A stretch of DNA of 64,000 nucleotides from Pelagicoccus sp. SDUM812002 (lineage in GTDB: Bacteria; Verrucomicrobiota; Verrucomicrobiia; Opitutales; Opitutaceae): assembly GCF_031127835.1 (NCBI RefSeq), contig NZ_JARXHX010000019.1:25919-89918 (forward strand), given 5' to 3'. Position numbers and translations under genes: made by a program. Positions 29,722 to 39,556 of this stretch are shown here, piece by piece; within the stretch, counting starts at the first letter, position 1, and every line of letters starts with the position of its first letter. The notes beneath the pieces were generated by a model. That model saw only the letters and a list, made by a program, of their open reading frames with translations, did not search any database and had not been told where the DNA came from.

Positions 29722-30147
29722 TCAATTCTCCATCGTCCCGCGCATCCGATTTCGCTTCTGCGTCTGAGCAACAAGAAGCGGAAGACTGCTTCTGCTTTCT
29801 CCATCGACGCTCAACCTGATGTCGTAGGTGCCGAAGCGAGGAAACCGCATCCCACTGATATTGAGCACCAAATTTTGGGCTCCGCTTGCGCGACCATCCA
29901 GGATCTTCACGCGCACTCGAGCTGACATCGTAGGACCGATCGCGTTTCCGTCTTCGTCCGTGATATTCACTTCGATCTTGTGCTCTCCGGACTCGCTAGC
30001 GTCAAACCTCATGCGAACCGCTAAGGAGCAACGTTCCTTTTGCACCGGCGCTACAGGCGCGGCGATTCCCTCAAAGGCACCCAATATGTTGAGACGTCCC
30101 CCATAATCGGTGGCCGCATCACAGATAGTGAAAATCTCAACAAACAT
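29722..30147 (-). CDS. Conserved protein, DUF6941-like
   Basis: This 141-residue cytoplasmic protein starts FVEIFTICDAATDYGGRLNILGAF and continues with an immunoglobulin-like all-beta pattern (GEHKIEVNITDEDGNAIGP, FPRFGTYDIRLSVDGE). I recognise the pattern from a widespread uncharacterised family, DUF6941. No catalytic motif is visible. It is convergent with the YyaL gene and downstream of trpA on the same strand with a 62-bp gap, so it may share trpA's transcript. Confidence 0.7.
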   Translation of the reverse strand: MFVEIFTICDAATDYGGRLNILGAFEGIAAPVAPVQKERCSLAVRMRFDASESGEHKIEVNITDEDGNAIGPTMSARVRVKILDGRASGAQNLVLNISGMRFPRFGTYDIRLSVDGESRSSLPLLVAQTQKRNRMRGTMEN

Positions 30148-30209
30148 CAGAAAGGAAGACTAAGGCGGACCCTGCTCAAATCAAACCGGCATCCCAAAAC
30201 AACAAACAC

Positions 30210-31016
30210 CTAGCGGACCTTGGTCCCTGCGACCAGATCGCTCACGAGCTCGCCCATCCGAGCGGTCATCGTCGACGGATCTCCGAGGTTTTCTTTAATT
30301 GTATTCACAATAGCGCTACCCACTACCACACCATCAGCCAATTCGCATATCGTCCTTACTTGCTCCCGCTTTGATACGCCGAACCCCACGACCAAAGGCT
30401 TGTCAGTTGCCTTGCGGATCATCCCGACCATTTCCTTCAAATCGTCCGCTAGATCCTCTCGGACGCCCGTGACTCCGGTGCGCGAAACGTAGTAGATGAA
30501 CCCCGTCGCATACTTGGCTATGTGTCCAACCCTCGAAGACGGAGTCGTCGGAGCGATAAGGAACACCGTCTTCATGCCATGCTTTTCGCACGAATCCATG
30601 TGCTCTTCCGCTTCCTCGGGAGGCAAATCGAGAACCAGAAGCCCATCCACTCCAGCAGCTTTCGCATCCGTGATATACTGGTCGAGCCCGTTGCTGAACA
30701 TCAAATTGTAGTAAGTGTAGAAGACGATGGGGACTTCGTCGTTTTCCTTCCGGATGTTTCGAACCAGCTCGAATACATCTGCTTGAGTGGTGCCGGCTTC
30801 GAGGGCGCGTTGGGCTGCCAGTTGATTGGTAAGCCCGTCCGCTAAAGGATCGGAGAACGGAACACCGAGCTCCATCACGTCGACACCACTTTTGATCAAC
30901 GTACGACACACTTCCAGAGAGGTATCGATATCCGGGTCGCCGGCGCAAACGTAGGAAACAAAGGCAGAGCGCCCATCAGACTTAGCTTTGGAAAATGCAG
31001 ACTCGATACGATTCAT
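30210..31016 (-). CDS. trpA: Tryptophan synthase alpha chain
   Basis: This subunit cleaves indole-3-glycerol phosphate to indole and glyceraldehyde 3-phosphate, passing indole to TrpB. The catalytic glutamate lies in VMELGVPFSDPLADG, which also holds the conserved aspartate. The C-terminal phosphate-binding motif is VVVGSAIVNTI. I chose the ATG at 31016, giving MNRIESAF, the usual start for the family. An ATG four codons upstream (31028) is equally possible. trpB is not adjacent, so the trp genes are split in this genome. The tRNA-His terminator at 31105 separates it from the tRNA upstream. Confidence 0.95.
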   Translation of the reverse strand: MNRIESAFSKAKSDGRSAFVSYVCAGDPDIDTSLEVCRTLIKSGVDVMELGVPFSDPLADGLTNQLAAQRALEAGTTQADVFELVRNIRKENDEVPIVFYTYYNLMFSNGLDQYITDAKAAGVDGLLVLDLPPEEAEEHMDSCEKHGMKTVFLIAPTTPSSRVGHIAKYATGFIYYVSRTGVTGVREDLADDLKEMVGMIRKATDKPLVVGFGVSKREQVRTICELADGVVVGSAIVNTIKENLGDPSTMTARMGELVSDLVAGTKVR

Positions 31017-31104
31017 CGCCAAAGCCATGGAGAATCCGCTGCGCTAGGTCAAGCGCTGCAGCGTCGAAGGAAAAGCGCCCCTCGCTGCAGGGGTCCGACC
31101 GGGC

Positions 31105-31142
31105 ACAAAAAAAGCCGAGACTATGAAAGCTCGGCTTTTTTC
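31105..31142 (-). terminator. Rho-independent terminator of the tRNA-His gene (bidirectional shape)
   Basis: A GC-rich stem (AGCCGAG paired with CTCGGCT) is flanked by A-run and T-run on the two sides, so it has T tracts in both orientations. It lies just after the 3' end of the minus-strand tRNA and ahead of trpA. Confidence 0.85.
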
Positions 31143-31148
31143 TCAGGA

Positions 31149-31604
<456 letters not shown>

Positions 31605-32816
31605 ATGAGTAACATAAATCCCTCCAAACTGTTCACAGCGAGCTGTCTCGCCTTGATCGTGACCGCGATGACCTTCGCCATCCGCGCAGGCATCCTGTCG
31701 GAACTCGCCACCGACTTTGGCCTCAGCGACACCCAATTGGGCTGGGTCAATTCCATGGCGTTCCTCGGCTTTCCTGTGGCCATGATGGTCTTGGGACTCG
31801 CCTACAACTACCTTGGCGCCAAAAAGCTGATGATCATCGCCTTCGTGGGTCACCTCGCTGGCCTACTGCTCACAATCTACGCAGGCGGCTTCTGGAGCTT
31901 ACTCATTTCTACTTTCCTCATCGGATTCGCTAATGGTTCGGTTGAGGCTGCTTGTAACCCTCTCATCGCGGACATGTATCCAAAAAATACCACCACGATG
32001 CTCAACCGCTTCCACGTTTGGTTCCCAGGTGGTATCGTGATCGGAGCTCTGGCCTCCAAGTTCATGACCGACGCCTCCCTAGGCTGGCAGCTCCAAATAG
32101 CGATCATGCTGATCCCGACCATTCTCTACGGAATCTATGTCTTCTCCCAAGACTTCCCAGCTTCAGAGAACATTGAAACAGACACAGGTATGAACGTTAG
32201 AAGCCTGTTCTCTCCCCTCTATCTGTTCATGATCCTGTGCATGACTCTGACCGCGATTTCGGAATTCGGCCCACAACAATGGGTGGACCGCCTCCTTTCC
32301 GAAAGCGGAGCTTCGCCTATGATCATCCTCGCCTTGGGCACAGGTCTCATGGCCCTCGGCCGACAGTTTGCTGGTCCCGTCGTTCACAAGCTCAACCCGA
32401 TCGGCGTTTTGCTCCTTTCCTCGATCATCGCAACCTTTGGTATCTATCTGCTCAGCGTGGCTGGAGGCAATATGATCTACCTCGCCACTGCGGTATTCGC
32501 GATCGGCGTCTGCTACTTCTGGCCAACTATGATCGGCTTTATCGGCGAATACCAACCGAAGACCGGCGCTCTTGGAATGTCTCTCATGGGAGGAGCTGGA
32601 ATGTTCTCCGTAAGTATCTGGAATCCAGTCATCGGCAGCTGGATTGACTCCGCTCGCACCGATGCGATCGCAGCTGGAGTGAGCCCAGAGGACATCGAAC
32701 TCACAGCGGGTCAAGCTACCCTTGGAAACATCATGATTTTCCCTGCCATACTAGTCGTCGCTTTCGGTATTCTCTTCGCGATGCGTAGCAAGGTGCAAAA
32801 GGCGGCTACCACCTAG
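31605..32816 (+). CDS. Major facilitator superfamily transporter
   Basis: The 403-residue protein has about twelve membrane helices. The first half carries MTFAIRAGILSELATDFGLSD, typical of the N-terminal helix of sugar/fucose-permease-like MFS proteins, and a loop PLIADMYPKNTTTMLNRFH. The second half includes GRQFAGPVVHKLNPIGVLL and CYFWPTMIGFIGEYQPKTGAL. It sits in the inner membrane and would move a small solute with protons or sodium. A sugar or sugar acid is the best guess from family resemblance. The gene is monocistronic with a strong terminator. Confidence 0.85.
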   Translation: MSNINPSKLFTASCLALIVTAMTFAIRAGILSELATDFGLSDTQLGWVNSMAFLGFPVAMMVLGLAYNYLGAKKLMIIAFVGHLAGLLLTIYAGGFWSLLISTFLIGFANGSVEAACNPLIADMYPKNTTTMLNRFHVWFPGGIVIGALASKFMTDASLGWQLQIAIMLIPTILYGIYVFSQDFPASENIETDTGMNVRSLFSPLYLFMILCMTLTAISEFGPQQWVDRLLSESGASPMIILALGTGLMALGRQFAGPVVHKLNPIGVLLLSSIIATFGIYLLSVAGGNMIYLATAVFAIGVCYFWPTMIGFIGEYQPKTGALGMSLMGGAGMFSVSIWNPVIGSWIDSARTDAIAAGVSPEDIELTAGQATLGNIMIFPAILVVAFGILFAMRSKVQKAATT

Positions 32817-32845
32817 AGCAAGCTAACGATTTCTATTTGAAAACT

Positions 32846-32875
32846 AGCCTTCCGCCCCTGGCGGAGGGCTTTTTC
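32846..32875 (+). terminator. Rho-independent terminator of the MFS gene
   Basis: An 11-bp stem (AGCCTTCCGCC paired with GGCGGAGGGCT, one T-G pair) with a CCT loop runs into five T residues, 30 bp after the stop. It is immediately followed by CGTATCCAAA. Confidence 0.9.
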
Positions 32876-32922
32876 GTATCCAAACCAAGGCGTGACCAAG
32901 ACAGGGAATTCTCGGGCGAGCT

Positions 32923-33798
32923 TCACTCGACGACGGAAAGGATTGCCGCTAAGAGGAGCGCGGATCCCAAAAAGCGACGAATCAACACCCCTCTCCCCAA
33001 GTGCTGCTCTTCATTTGAAAACCAATGGCCAATCCACCAAACGAGGACCACGCTCCATATCCCACGAGAGCTGTACATGATGTTGACGACGGTAGCTCTA
33101 CCATAAGTGCTCAGAACAAAAGCCATCAAACCCGCCTGTACCGCCATCAGCAGTGCGCCTAGGCCCATCCACTTCCAGGTCACCGGACTGATTGCCCGCA
33201 TATTCGACTTGAAGAGCGGTACGAGGCCAAAGGAACACAGCATCACCGAGGAAAACATGCCGGCTACCATTTTGTGAAACCCTAGGTCGCTTCCAAAGGC
33301 CGCGAGCAGCGAATCCGCTCCCGCGAAACTCAAGGCGCTCCCCACTCCCAGGACAATCGTTAGCATAACCTTGCGTTTGTCCACAGAACCTCCTCCCCGC
33401 ATCAGCAGGATCGCAACCGCGCTCAAAACCGCACCTTTCCAAACCGAGGGAGATAAGCTCTCCCCGAGGCCGATCGAAACGATCAAAGCAATGAAAACCG
33501 TCTTCGTTCCAAGCAACGGCGTAAGCAAACTCACATCCCCTCGATGGATCGCCAAGCAAGTCAGCAACTGCCCCCCAAAAAACGCGATTCCAACCATCAA
33601 AGGCATGACCAAAGCGTCGATCGACTCGACAGGCTTTCCGAAAAACCAGAGAGGAAAAGCCACCAGAAACAGGGCGAGATTGGAGATAAAAGTCGTCCGC
33701 CACGGACCGATACCATGGGTTGTCGCCCGCTTCAGGCACAAAGCCCCGACCGTGTAGATCACGGCATTGAGCAAAGGAATCCAGTGGTACGGCTGCAT
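32923..33798 (-). CDS. EamA/DMT-family transporter
   Basis: This 291-residue inner-membrane protein has about ten hydrophobic helices in two repeats, as expected for the drug/metabolite transporter superfamily. Recognisable parts are NAVIYTVGALCLKRA in helix 1, FGGQLLTCLAIHRGDVSLLTPLLGTKTVF near the end of the first repeat, and VNIMYSSRGIWSVV near the end of the second. The substrate is unknown. It is convergent with the MFS gene. No Shine-Dalgarno is evident. Confidence 0.8.
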   Translation of the reverse strand: MQPYHWIPLLNAVIYTVGALCLKRATTHGIGPWRTTFISNLALFLVAFPLWFFGKPVESIDALVMPLMVGIAFFGGQLLTCLAIHRGDVSLLTPLLGTKTVFIALIVSIGLGESLSPSVWKGAVLSAVAILLMRGGGSVDKRKVMLTIVLGVGSALSFAGADSLLAAFGSDLGFHKMVAGMFSSVMLCSFGLVPLFKSNMRAISPVTWKWMGLGALLMAVQAGLMAFVLSTYGRATVVNIMYSSRGIWSVVLVWWIGHWFSNEEQHLGRGVLIRRFLGSALLLAAILSVVE

Positions 33799-33840
33799 CC
33801 GTCGAACACTCGTCTGCGAAATAGTGAGCGCAAGCCAACA

Positions 33841-33870
33841 AAAAGGTACGCTACCCGAAGATAGCGTACC
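33841..33870 (-). terminator. Hairpin terminator of the sulfhydrylase gene
   Basis: A perfect 9-bp stem (GGTACGCTA paired with TAGCGTACC) with an 8-base loop is followed, on the minus strand, by TTTT. It lies about 40 bp beyond the stop codon of the gene at 33907-35190 and ahead of the next minus-strand gene. Confidence 0.75.
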
Positions 33871-33906
33871 TGAGTTCGAAATGGCTTGTTTAAGCGCCGA
33901 CTTCGC

Positions 33907-35190
33907 TTACACGCCTGCCGCCGCGATCGCTTGATCGATATCGGCAATGATGTCCTCGATACTTTCGATGCCGACAGAGAGGCGGATGAGCTCCGGTGTA
34001 ATTCCACCGGAAGCTTGCTGCTCGACCGAAAGCTGGCTGTGAGTCGTCGTCGCAGGGTGGATCGCCAAACTCTTGGCGTCGCCCACATTGGCGAGATGGC
34101 TGAAGAGCTTGAGCGAATCGATGAACTTCGAACCCGCTGCAGCCCCACCCTTGATGCCAAAAACGACCATGGAACCGCCTTTGCCGTCGAGGTACTTCTG
34201 AGCTTTGGCGTAGTTGGGATTGTCTTCAAGACCTGGATACTTGACCCACTCGACCGCATCGGAGGCCTGCAGATGCTTAGCAACAGCTAATGAGTTTTCG
34301 CAATGACGCTCCATGCGTAGGTGCAAGGTCTCGATTCCTTGCAGAATGATCCAAGCATTGTCGGGGGATATACAAGCTCCTAAGTTGCGGAGAGGCACGG
34401 TGCGCATACGTAGGATGAAGGCGAGCGCGGCCAAAGGCTCAGGCAAATCGTGGCCCCAGCGTAGACCATGGTAGGATTCGTCAGGCTGATCATAGAGCGG
34501 GAACTTCCCGTTGGCCCAATTGAATTTGCCGGAGTCGACCACGATGCCGCCAATACCCGCGCCGTGACCGCCAAGCCACTTAGTGAGCGAGTGCACGACG
34601 ATGTCCGCCCCGTGCTCTATCGGTCGGTTCAGGTAGGGCGTGGAAAAAGTCGCATCTACGATGAGCGGCAAGTCCTTGGCGTGCGCCACGTCCGCCAAGG
34701 CGGCTATATCTGTGACGTCGAGGCCAGGATTACCCACGCTTTCGCAGAAGACTCCACGCGTGTTCTCGTCGATCGCGTCCGCAACGTTTTGCGGGTCGTT
34801 CGCATCGACGAACTTCACGGTAATTCCAAGGTCTGGCAGGATACTCGCGAACTGTGTGTAAGTGCCGCCGTAGAGATTGTTTGCGGAAACGATGTTGTCC
34901 CCCGCCTTAGCGATGTTGATCACCGTATAGAATATCGCGCTCGTTCCCGAGGCCAAAGCCAAGGCCGCGGCCCCGCCTTCCAACGCCGCCACGCGCTGCT
35001 CTAGCACGTCTTGGGTTGGATTCATAATGCGGGTGTAGATATTTCCGAGCTCCTTCAGAGCAAAGAGGTTCGCCGCGTGTTCGGTATTGTTGAAGACGTA
35101 GGACGTCGTACGATAGACGGGAACGCCTCGTGAATTGGTTGTCGGATCAGGTTCTTGCCCTGCGTGCAGGCACTTGGTTTCGATATTCAT
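33907..35190 (-). CDS. metY: O-acetylhomoserine sulfhydrylase (aminocarboxypropyltransferase)
   Basis: This 427-residue pyridoxal-phosphate enzyme joins O-acetylhomoserine and sulfide to make homocysteine, linking sulfide assimilation to methionine. It starts with the family pattern TKCLHAGQEPDPTTNSRGVPVYRTTSYVF, shortened here to its key parts TKCLHAGQ and RTTSYVF. The cofactor lysine is in VHSLTKWLGGHG. YTRIMNPTQ and the C-terminal LSVGIESIEDIIADI also match. The length fits MetY rather than the shorter cystathionine synthases. No SAM riboswitch was recognised in the 195-bp region shared with the divergent MATE gene. Confidence 0.94.
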   Translation of the reverse strand: MNIETKCLHAGQEPDPTTNSRGVPVYRTTSYVFNNTEHAANLFALKELGNIYTRIMNPTQDVLEQRVAALEGGAAALALASGTSAIFYTVINIAKAGDNIVSANNLYGGTYTQFASILPDLGITVKFVDANDPQNVADAIDENTRGVFCESVGNPGLDVTDIAALADVAHAKDLPLIVDATFSTPYLNRPIEHGADIVVHSLTKWLGGHGAGIGGIVVDSGKFNWANGKFPLYDQPDESYHGLRWGHDLPEPLAALAFILRMRTVPLRNLGACISPDNAWIILQGIETLHLRMERHCENSLAVAKHLQASDAVEWVKYPGLEDNPNYAKAQKYLDGKGGSMVVFGIKGGAAAGSKFIDSLKLFSHLANVGDAKSLAIHPATTTHSQLSVEQQASGGITPELIRLSVGIESIEDIIADIDQAIAAAGV

Positions 35191-35385
35191 TATGAGAATT
35201 CGCTGGGTTAGTTAATAAAGGCTTCGCCAACCAGGCATGGAGACGAACGCGAAAAAAACGGCAGCATGTCTCATCTTTCTGGGAGGTACAACAAGGAATC
35301 CGCTCGTTTGGAAGCGAGAAAGCGAAAACAGGCCCGTTTATTTGTCTTTCATTTCACCCCGCTTTCCCTAGGCCAATAAAAAGTC

Positions 35386-36768
35386 ATGCTCCTCGCAGAT
35401 TTCAAAGCTAGGTGGCCAGGGGAAGCCGGCTACCGCCAACTCCTTAAAGTCGCGTTCCCGCTGATCGTCAGCTCAGGCTCGACCTCCCTCATGCTGTTCA
35501 TCGACCGCATGCTGCTGAGCTGGTACTCCAATGAAGCGATCGCCGCGACCCTACCCGCTGGCCTGCTACACTGGACCCTCATCTGCCCTTTCTTCGGCAT
35601 GGCGATGTATACCTCCACGTTCGTAGCTCAGTATACTGGAGCGAACCGGCCCGAACGGGTAGGCGCCTCGATCTGGCAAGGACTCTATCTTTGCATTATC
35701 GGCTCCCTCGCCTTGCCAGCGATCTCCCCCCTCGCTGACGAATTCTTCGCATTAGTCGGACACGCTCCTCGTATCCAAGAAATGGAGTCGAGCTATTTTA
35801 AGATCCTAAGCTTTTGCTCCTTCTTCTTCCTGACCAACGCTGTGCTTTCCAGCTTCTACTCAGGAAGAGGCCGCGCTTGGACTATCGTTTGGATCAATTT
35901 CTTGGCAATGTTCCTGAACACGGTCTTCGACTATGCTTTGATTTTCGGAAACTGGGGATTCCCTGAGCTCGGTATCGTAGGGGCCGGCTACGCAACGCTT
36001 GCTAGCTCAGCCGTCGCATCCATCATCTACTTCTTCCTCGTCCTGAGCCGGCACAACGACGCTGCTTACGCGACCAAGAGTTCGTGGAAACTCGAGGTAA
36101 ACCTGATCCGGCGAATGGTGAAGTATGGCTTTCCCGCAGGAATACACTTCTTCCTCGACGTCATCGGGTTCACTATCTTCATCATGCTGATCGGTCGTCT
36201 GGGTATCGCCGATTCCGCAGCGACCAATATCGCTCACCAAATCCACCTCCTCGGGCTGCTTCCGCTTGTCGGCCTTGGAATTGCCAATACAATTTTGGTA
36301 GGGCAATATCAAGGAGGCAAGCAAAGCCACCTCGCCGAAAAGGCGACCTATTCCTCCATTCATCTAGCGACTGCCTACAACCTAGTCGCCGCCTCCTGTT
36401 ACCTCTTTCTCCCACTGCTCTTCATTGGGCCGTTTTTCCTGGCCCGCCAAGAACCGCCATCCGAAGAACTTCTACAAATCATCACGAACCTGCTGAAGTT
36501 CGTCGCCCTCTTTACATTTTTCGACGCGCTCGTTATTCTAACTAGCGGTACCTTGAAGGGCGCTGGCGATACGAAGTTTGTCATGCGAATACTGACCGTC
36601 ACCTCAGTGACTCTCGTCATCATTCCGACGATCCTCATCATCGAGGTTTACCGGCTTCCTCTCTACTATGCTTGGAGCATCCTTGCGGTAAACCAGATCA
36701 GCTTGAGCGTTATCTTTAGCCTCCGCTTCCGCAGCGGTAAGTGGAAAGACAATCAGGTTATCGAATAA
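35386..36768 (+). CDS. MATE-family multidrug/metabolite efflux transporter
   Basis: This 460-residue inner-membrane protein has about twelve helices in two related halves. The N-terminal half starts LLKVAFPLIVSSGSTSLMLFIDRMLLSWYS, the typical helix-1/2 region in NorM-like MATE proteins; key parts are FPLIVS and FIDRMLLSW. Later motifs include LSSFYSGRGRAWTIVWIN and SGTLKGAGDTKFVM, the latter a conserved MATE signature. It would export organic cations or metabolites with sodium or protons. It is divergent from metY but no functional link is evident. Confidence 0.9.
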   Translation: MLLADFKARWPGEAGYRQLLKVAFPLIVSSGSTSLMLFIDRMLLSWYSNEAIAATLPAGLLHWTLICPFFGMAMYTSTFVAQYTGANRPERVGASIWQGLYLCIIGSLALPAISPLADEFFALVGHAPRIQEMESSYFKILSFCSFFFLTNAVLSSFYSGRGRAWTIVWINFLAMFLNTVFDYALIFGNWGFPELGIVGAGYATLASSAVASIIYFFLVLSRHNDAAYATKSSWKLEVNLIRRMVKYGFPAGIHFFLDVIGFTIFIMLIGRLGIADSAATNIAHQIHLLGLLPLVGLGIANTILVGQYQGGKQSHLAEKATYSSIHLATAYNLVAASCYLFLPLLFIGPFFLARQEPPSEELLQIITNLLKFVALFTFFDALVILTSGTLKGAGDTKFVMRILTVTSVTLVIIPTILIIEVYRLPLYYAWSILAVNQISLSVIFSLRFRSGKWKDNQVIE

Positions 36769-36781
36769 GAGGGTCGTCGCT

Positions 36782-38146
36782 TTAAAATCGTCTGCTCAAA
36801 CCCATGCTCAGCAAGGAAACCGATGCATCAATCTTGCCGTAAAGCCGTTGTCCTGCCGAGTGACTAGTGTTGTCGATCATGGGGTCGTCGACGATGATGC
36901 TAAGATAGGCGAAGTGCAGATCGAGCTGCTTGGTCGCGGCAACTGATAATCCCAGGGAGATCCATTTGCGGTCCTCGTCCGGAATTCGTGGCGAGCGAAC
37001 CTCGTCGTTCGGCACAGGTGATTCGTCGTAAGCGAGGCCGAAACGCCCCATCAACCTGTCATTGAATTTATAGGACGCGCCGAGACTGTATTTGCTCACA
37101 TCTTGCCAGAGCTCGGGGATCACGTTCGCTGGGGGCGAAGGATTTTCGAATTCAATGCGCAGCTCTTGGAATTCGCTCCAGGAAGTATTGGTGACATCCG
37201 CCATAAGTGAGAGCTTCTCAGTCACGTTGCCAAACACCGAAATCGAAAGCGTATCCGGAAGATTGATATCCACCCCGCCGCCCTGGTCCGCAAAGGCATC
37301 GCCCAGAACGCTCTCCAAAGCTCCTACCGTAAAGTCGGCTTGGCCTGACAATCCTAACTCGACCTTGGAGCGATAGTGCACGCCCAGGCGCCAGTCTTCG
37401 TTCATTTCGTAAAGGGCTCCTACGTTGAACCCCCAGCCATCGCCATCTCCCTCCAAACGAAGACCGCCATCGTATTTCGGACCACCCATGTTCGCTTGGA
37501 TGTCCCCAGCTAGAGCAGAAGACTGAGCATTGACAGGAATTCCTCCCAATTGAAATTGGTTCAAAAAGACAAGACCCATATCGATGGCATTGCTCAAAAC
37601 CGCGTCAGCCTTAACATAATCTAGACCGCCCCCAATCGAGAGCTTGTCGTTCACCCGGAAAGCTAGGGAGGGATTCACCAGAACCGTTTTCAGCTCCGTG
37701 CGCCTCGCCACGTAGCGACCCACCCAGTCATCTTCGAAATCAGTGGTTAGCCCGAAAGGAGCAGAGATACCGATACCCCAAACAAGGTCGTCATTCATCG
37801 GGGCTACATAGTACAAATTCGGAACCAAGGCCTCCTCTTCAGAAATCGCGTCACTTCCTTGAGTCGGAGCCGTTAGAGTGGTCGAGCCGAGATTAGTAAA
37901 TTCGGCCTCTGGCATGATAAAATGGATACCAGCGTGGAGCTGTGGCTTCTCGATAAGAGACATGCCAGCCGGGTTGAAGTAAACTGTGGATGCATCCTCC
38001 GCTGACGCGGCGCCACCCGCGTAGGCGTTTCCTAGGCCAGATATGCTCTGTTCTTGGATCGCGAACCCCGCTGCAAACAAGTTAGATGCGAAAAGACTGA
38101 TCGATGCAAAAGCAGTTATACCAAGGTTTTGGGAGGAGCATTTCAT
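36782..38146 (-). CDS. FadL/OmpP1/TodX-family outer-membrane transport protein
   Basis: I prefer the ATG at 38146, which gives a signal peptide ending in LFASNLFA and a mature start GFAIQEQSISGLGNAYAG, the conserved FadL N terminus that plugs the barrel. The open frame reaches back to 38293 but those 49 residues are very basic and unlikely to be translated. STVYFNPAGM, and KLSIGGGLDYV in the barrel, also fit. The protein ends in phenylalanine (LSRRF). The family imports hydrophobic compounds such as long-chain fatty acids or aromatics across the outer membrane. Confidence 0.9.
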   Translation of the reverse strand: MKCSSQNLGITAFASISLFASNLFAAGFAIQEQSISGLGNAYAGGAASAEDASTVYFNPAGMSLIEKPQLHAGIHFIMPEAEFTNLGSTTLTAPTQGSDAISEEEALVPNLYYVAPMNDDLVWGIGISAPFGLTTDFEDDWVGRYVARRTELKTVLVNPSLAFRVNDKLSIGGGLDYVKADAVLSNAIDMGLVFLNQFQLGGIPVNAQSSALAGDIQANMGGPKYDGGLRLEGDGDGWGFNVGALYEMNEDWRLGVHYRSKVELGLSGQADFTVGALESVLGDAFADQGGGVDINLPDTLSISVFGNVTEKLSLMADVTNTSWSEFQELRIEFENPSPPANVIPELWQDVSKYSLGASYKFNDRLMGRFGLAYDESPVPNDEVRSPRIPDEDRKWISLGLSVAATKQLDLHFAYLSIIVDDPMIDNTSHSAGQRLYGKIDASVSLLSMGLSRRF

Positions 38147-38276
38147 AAAACAGTGTCGTCGGGGGCTATCACCTTTGTCGCGTCCATTGGCGTCGGAGGC
38201 TGCATTTACCGAAAAGTACATGCTCTGCACGTTTTTTAGCAAGTGTACGGTGGCAAAAGGTCTGCCTTTTCGCCTC

Positions 38277-39179
38277 CTATTTACGTTCCTCAAGCACGAA
38301 CTCGCATTCCGCCTTTAGGCGAGCGGCCAAGATCTGCCCCGCTCGGTAAACACGTTGCTGCTCCTCACGATACTGTTCACGTCCAGCGGCAGATTCTATG
38401 TAGATTGCGCTGTATCCGTATTCAGAAAGATCGTACGGGCTAGCCCGCATGTCAAGTTCCCGAGCTTCCAAGGCCAGCTCGAAGCAAACCCTCAGCAAAT
38501 CGGAGCCCAACCAAGGGCTTCCCTTGTAGGTCCACCGATAGAGATCCATATTGAAGTGGATACAGCCAAACTGTTCGTTTTCTTCACGCTCGTCGCGTCC
38601 TGGGGTCAACTCGTTCAGAGGCCGCGCTTCTGGAGTGAAAAAACGGAACGCGTCCCAATGTGAACAGCGAATCACGCTGTTCTCTACTACTTTTGCAAGT
38701 TCCTCTGGGCTCAACCGCAAAGGTGTCGTCTCATGGCGAATCTCCTTTGCTTTGTAAACCATGGCCCACTCGTGCAAGCCAAAGCAATTGAAACGCGGCG
38801 GCCTATTCTGGGCTGCTCCGATAAGAGAATGCACCCAACGAATCCGCTCGATGGCGGAATCATCCATTTGAGCAAGATTGAGGCCTACTCCGTATTCGGT
38901 CTCCTGATACCGGTTATCCGCTAGAAATTCCTCGGCGGCATCCCCTTTTAAGAATTGATGCGCAGCTGGCCTCCATCGACGCAACACCGTGCGATTCGTC
39001 TGGTAGTACGCAAAAAGGAAATCGTGCACAGGGTGTTTTTGGCGGCTGTCCCGACGTTTCCGATAGGCATCGATGTAAGGTCCTACTACGCCTTCGTGAA
39101 TGGAGGCCATCGCCTGCCATTCTGGCTCCTCAAGGACTTGTATCCGTGCGGCGCTTACAGTACTTGCTTCGCTATCCAC
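38277..39179 (-). CDS. Conserved protein of unknown function (300 residues)
   Basis: The product has strongly conserved-looking stretches: RQKHPVHDFLFAYYQTNRTVLRRW, of which HPVHDFLF is the core, then FNCFGLHEWAMVYKA, and FGCIHFNMDLYRW. Relatives are widespread in bacteria and sometimes labelled 3-methyladenine DNA glycosylase, but I see no helix-hairpin-helix or other glycosylase motif that supports the name. There is no signal peptide or membrane segment. The start overlaps by 25 bp the end of the PhnA-like gene upstream on the same strand, so the two are likely coupled. Confidence 0.75.
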   Translation of the reverse strand: MDSEASTVSAARIQVLEEPEWQAMASIHEGVVGPYIDAYRKRRDSRQKHPVHDFLFAYYQTNRTVLRRWRPAAHQFLKGDAAEEFLADNRYQETEYGVGLNLAQMDDSAIERIRWVHSLIGAAQNRPPRFNCFGLHEWAMVYKAKEIRHETTPLRLSPEELAKVVENSVIRCSHWDAFRFFTPEARPLNELTPGRDEREENEQFGCIHFNMDLYRWTYKGSPWLGSDLLRVCFELALEARELDMRASPYDLSEYGYSAIYIESAAGREQYREEQQRVYRAGQILAARLKAECEFVLEERK

Positions 39180-39556
39180 TCCTCTACCTCCTCATCAAAA
39201 TATACATCCTCGAGAGCTTCCCGAGCCCAGAGTTCCGTTTTTCCTAGGCGGTCGAGCACTCGAGCTGACACCACCTGCACCGCTGGGACCTCGCTCCACA
39301 CAGATCGCGCAGCGCAACGCCAATGGGCAGCGTCGATGCGTTTCGGATTCTCCAGTTGTTCTCGGCAGGTATCGCATACAAAAACGCAGGTTTCGACAAC
39401 TGGCGCCTCGTCCTCGGGTGGCACTGGAAAAGGACGCAATGCGACTCCCGAAGTTTCACAAAGCTCGCACTTCGAGCCGGAACGCCGCGTTAGGTCTTTG
39501 CCAAGAGCGCTAAGTTGAGCCTGCTTGGCTTGGTGTTTTTCGAGTCCTTTTGCCAT
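39155..39556 (-). CDS. PhnA-domain zinc-ribbon protein
   Basis: The 133-residue product begins with a basic helix, then RRSGSKCELCETSG and later CVFVCDTCREQL, giving two CxxC-type pairs expected to hold one zinc ion. It continues with DAAHWRCAARSVWSEVPAVQVVSARVLDRL and ends in EEWIAKQVL. The segment HWRC...SVWSEVPAVQV is diagnostic of the PhnA/YjdM family found next to many marine bacterial genes. Despite the name, a role in phosphonate use is not established. It is upstream of and overlaps the conserved gene at 38277-39179. Confidence 0.8.
   Translation of the reverse strand: MAKGLEKHQAKQAQLSALGKDLTRRSGSKCELCETSGVALRPFPVPPEDEAPVVETCVFVCDTCREQLENPKRIDAAHWRCAARSVWSEVPAVQVVSARVLDRLGKTELWAREALEDVYFDEEVEEWIAKQVL

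Noticed and set aside
35191..35385. SAM riboswitch ahead of metY
   Set aside because: I looked for SAM-I and SAM-II hallmarks on the minus strand and found only short, weak inverted repeats with no conserved core.
38277..39179. 3-methyladenine DNA glycosylase function for the 300-residue protein
   Set aside because: Similar proteins carry this label, but no DNA-glycosylase motif is visible in the sequence.
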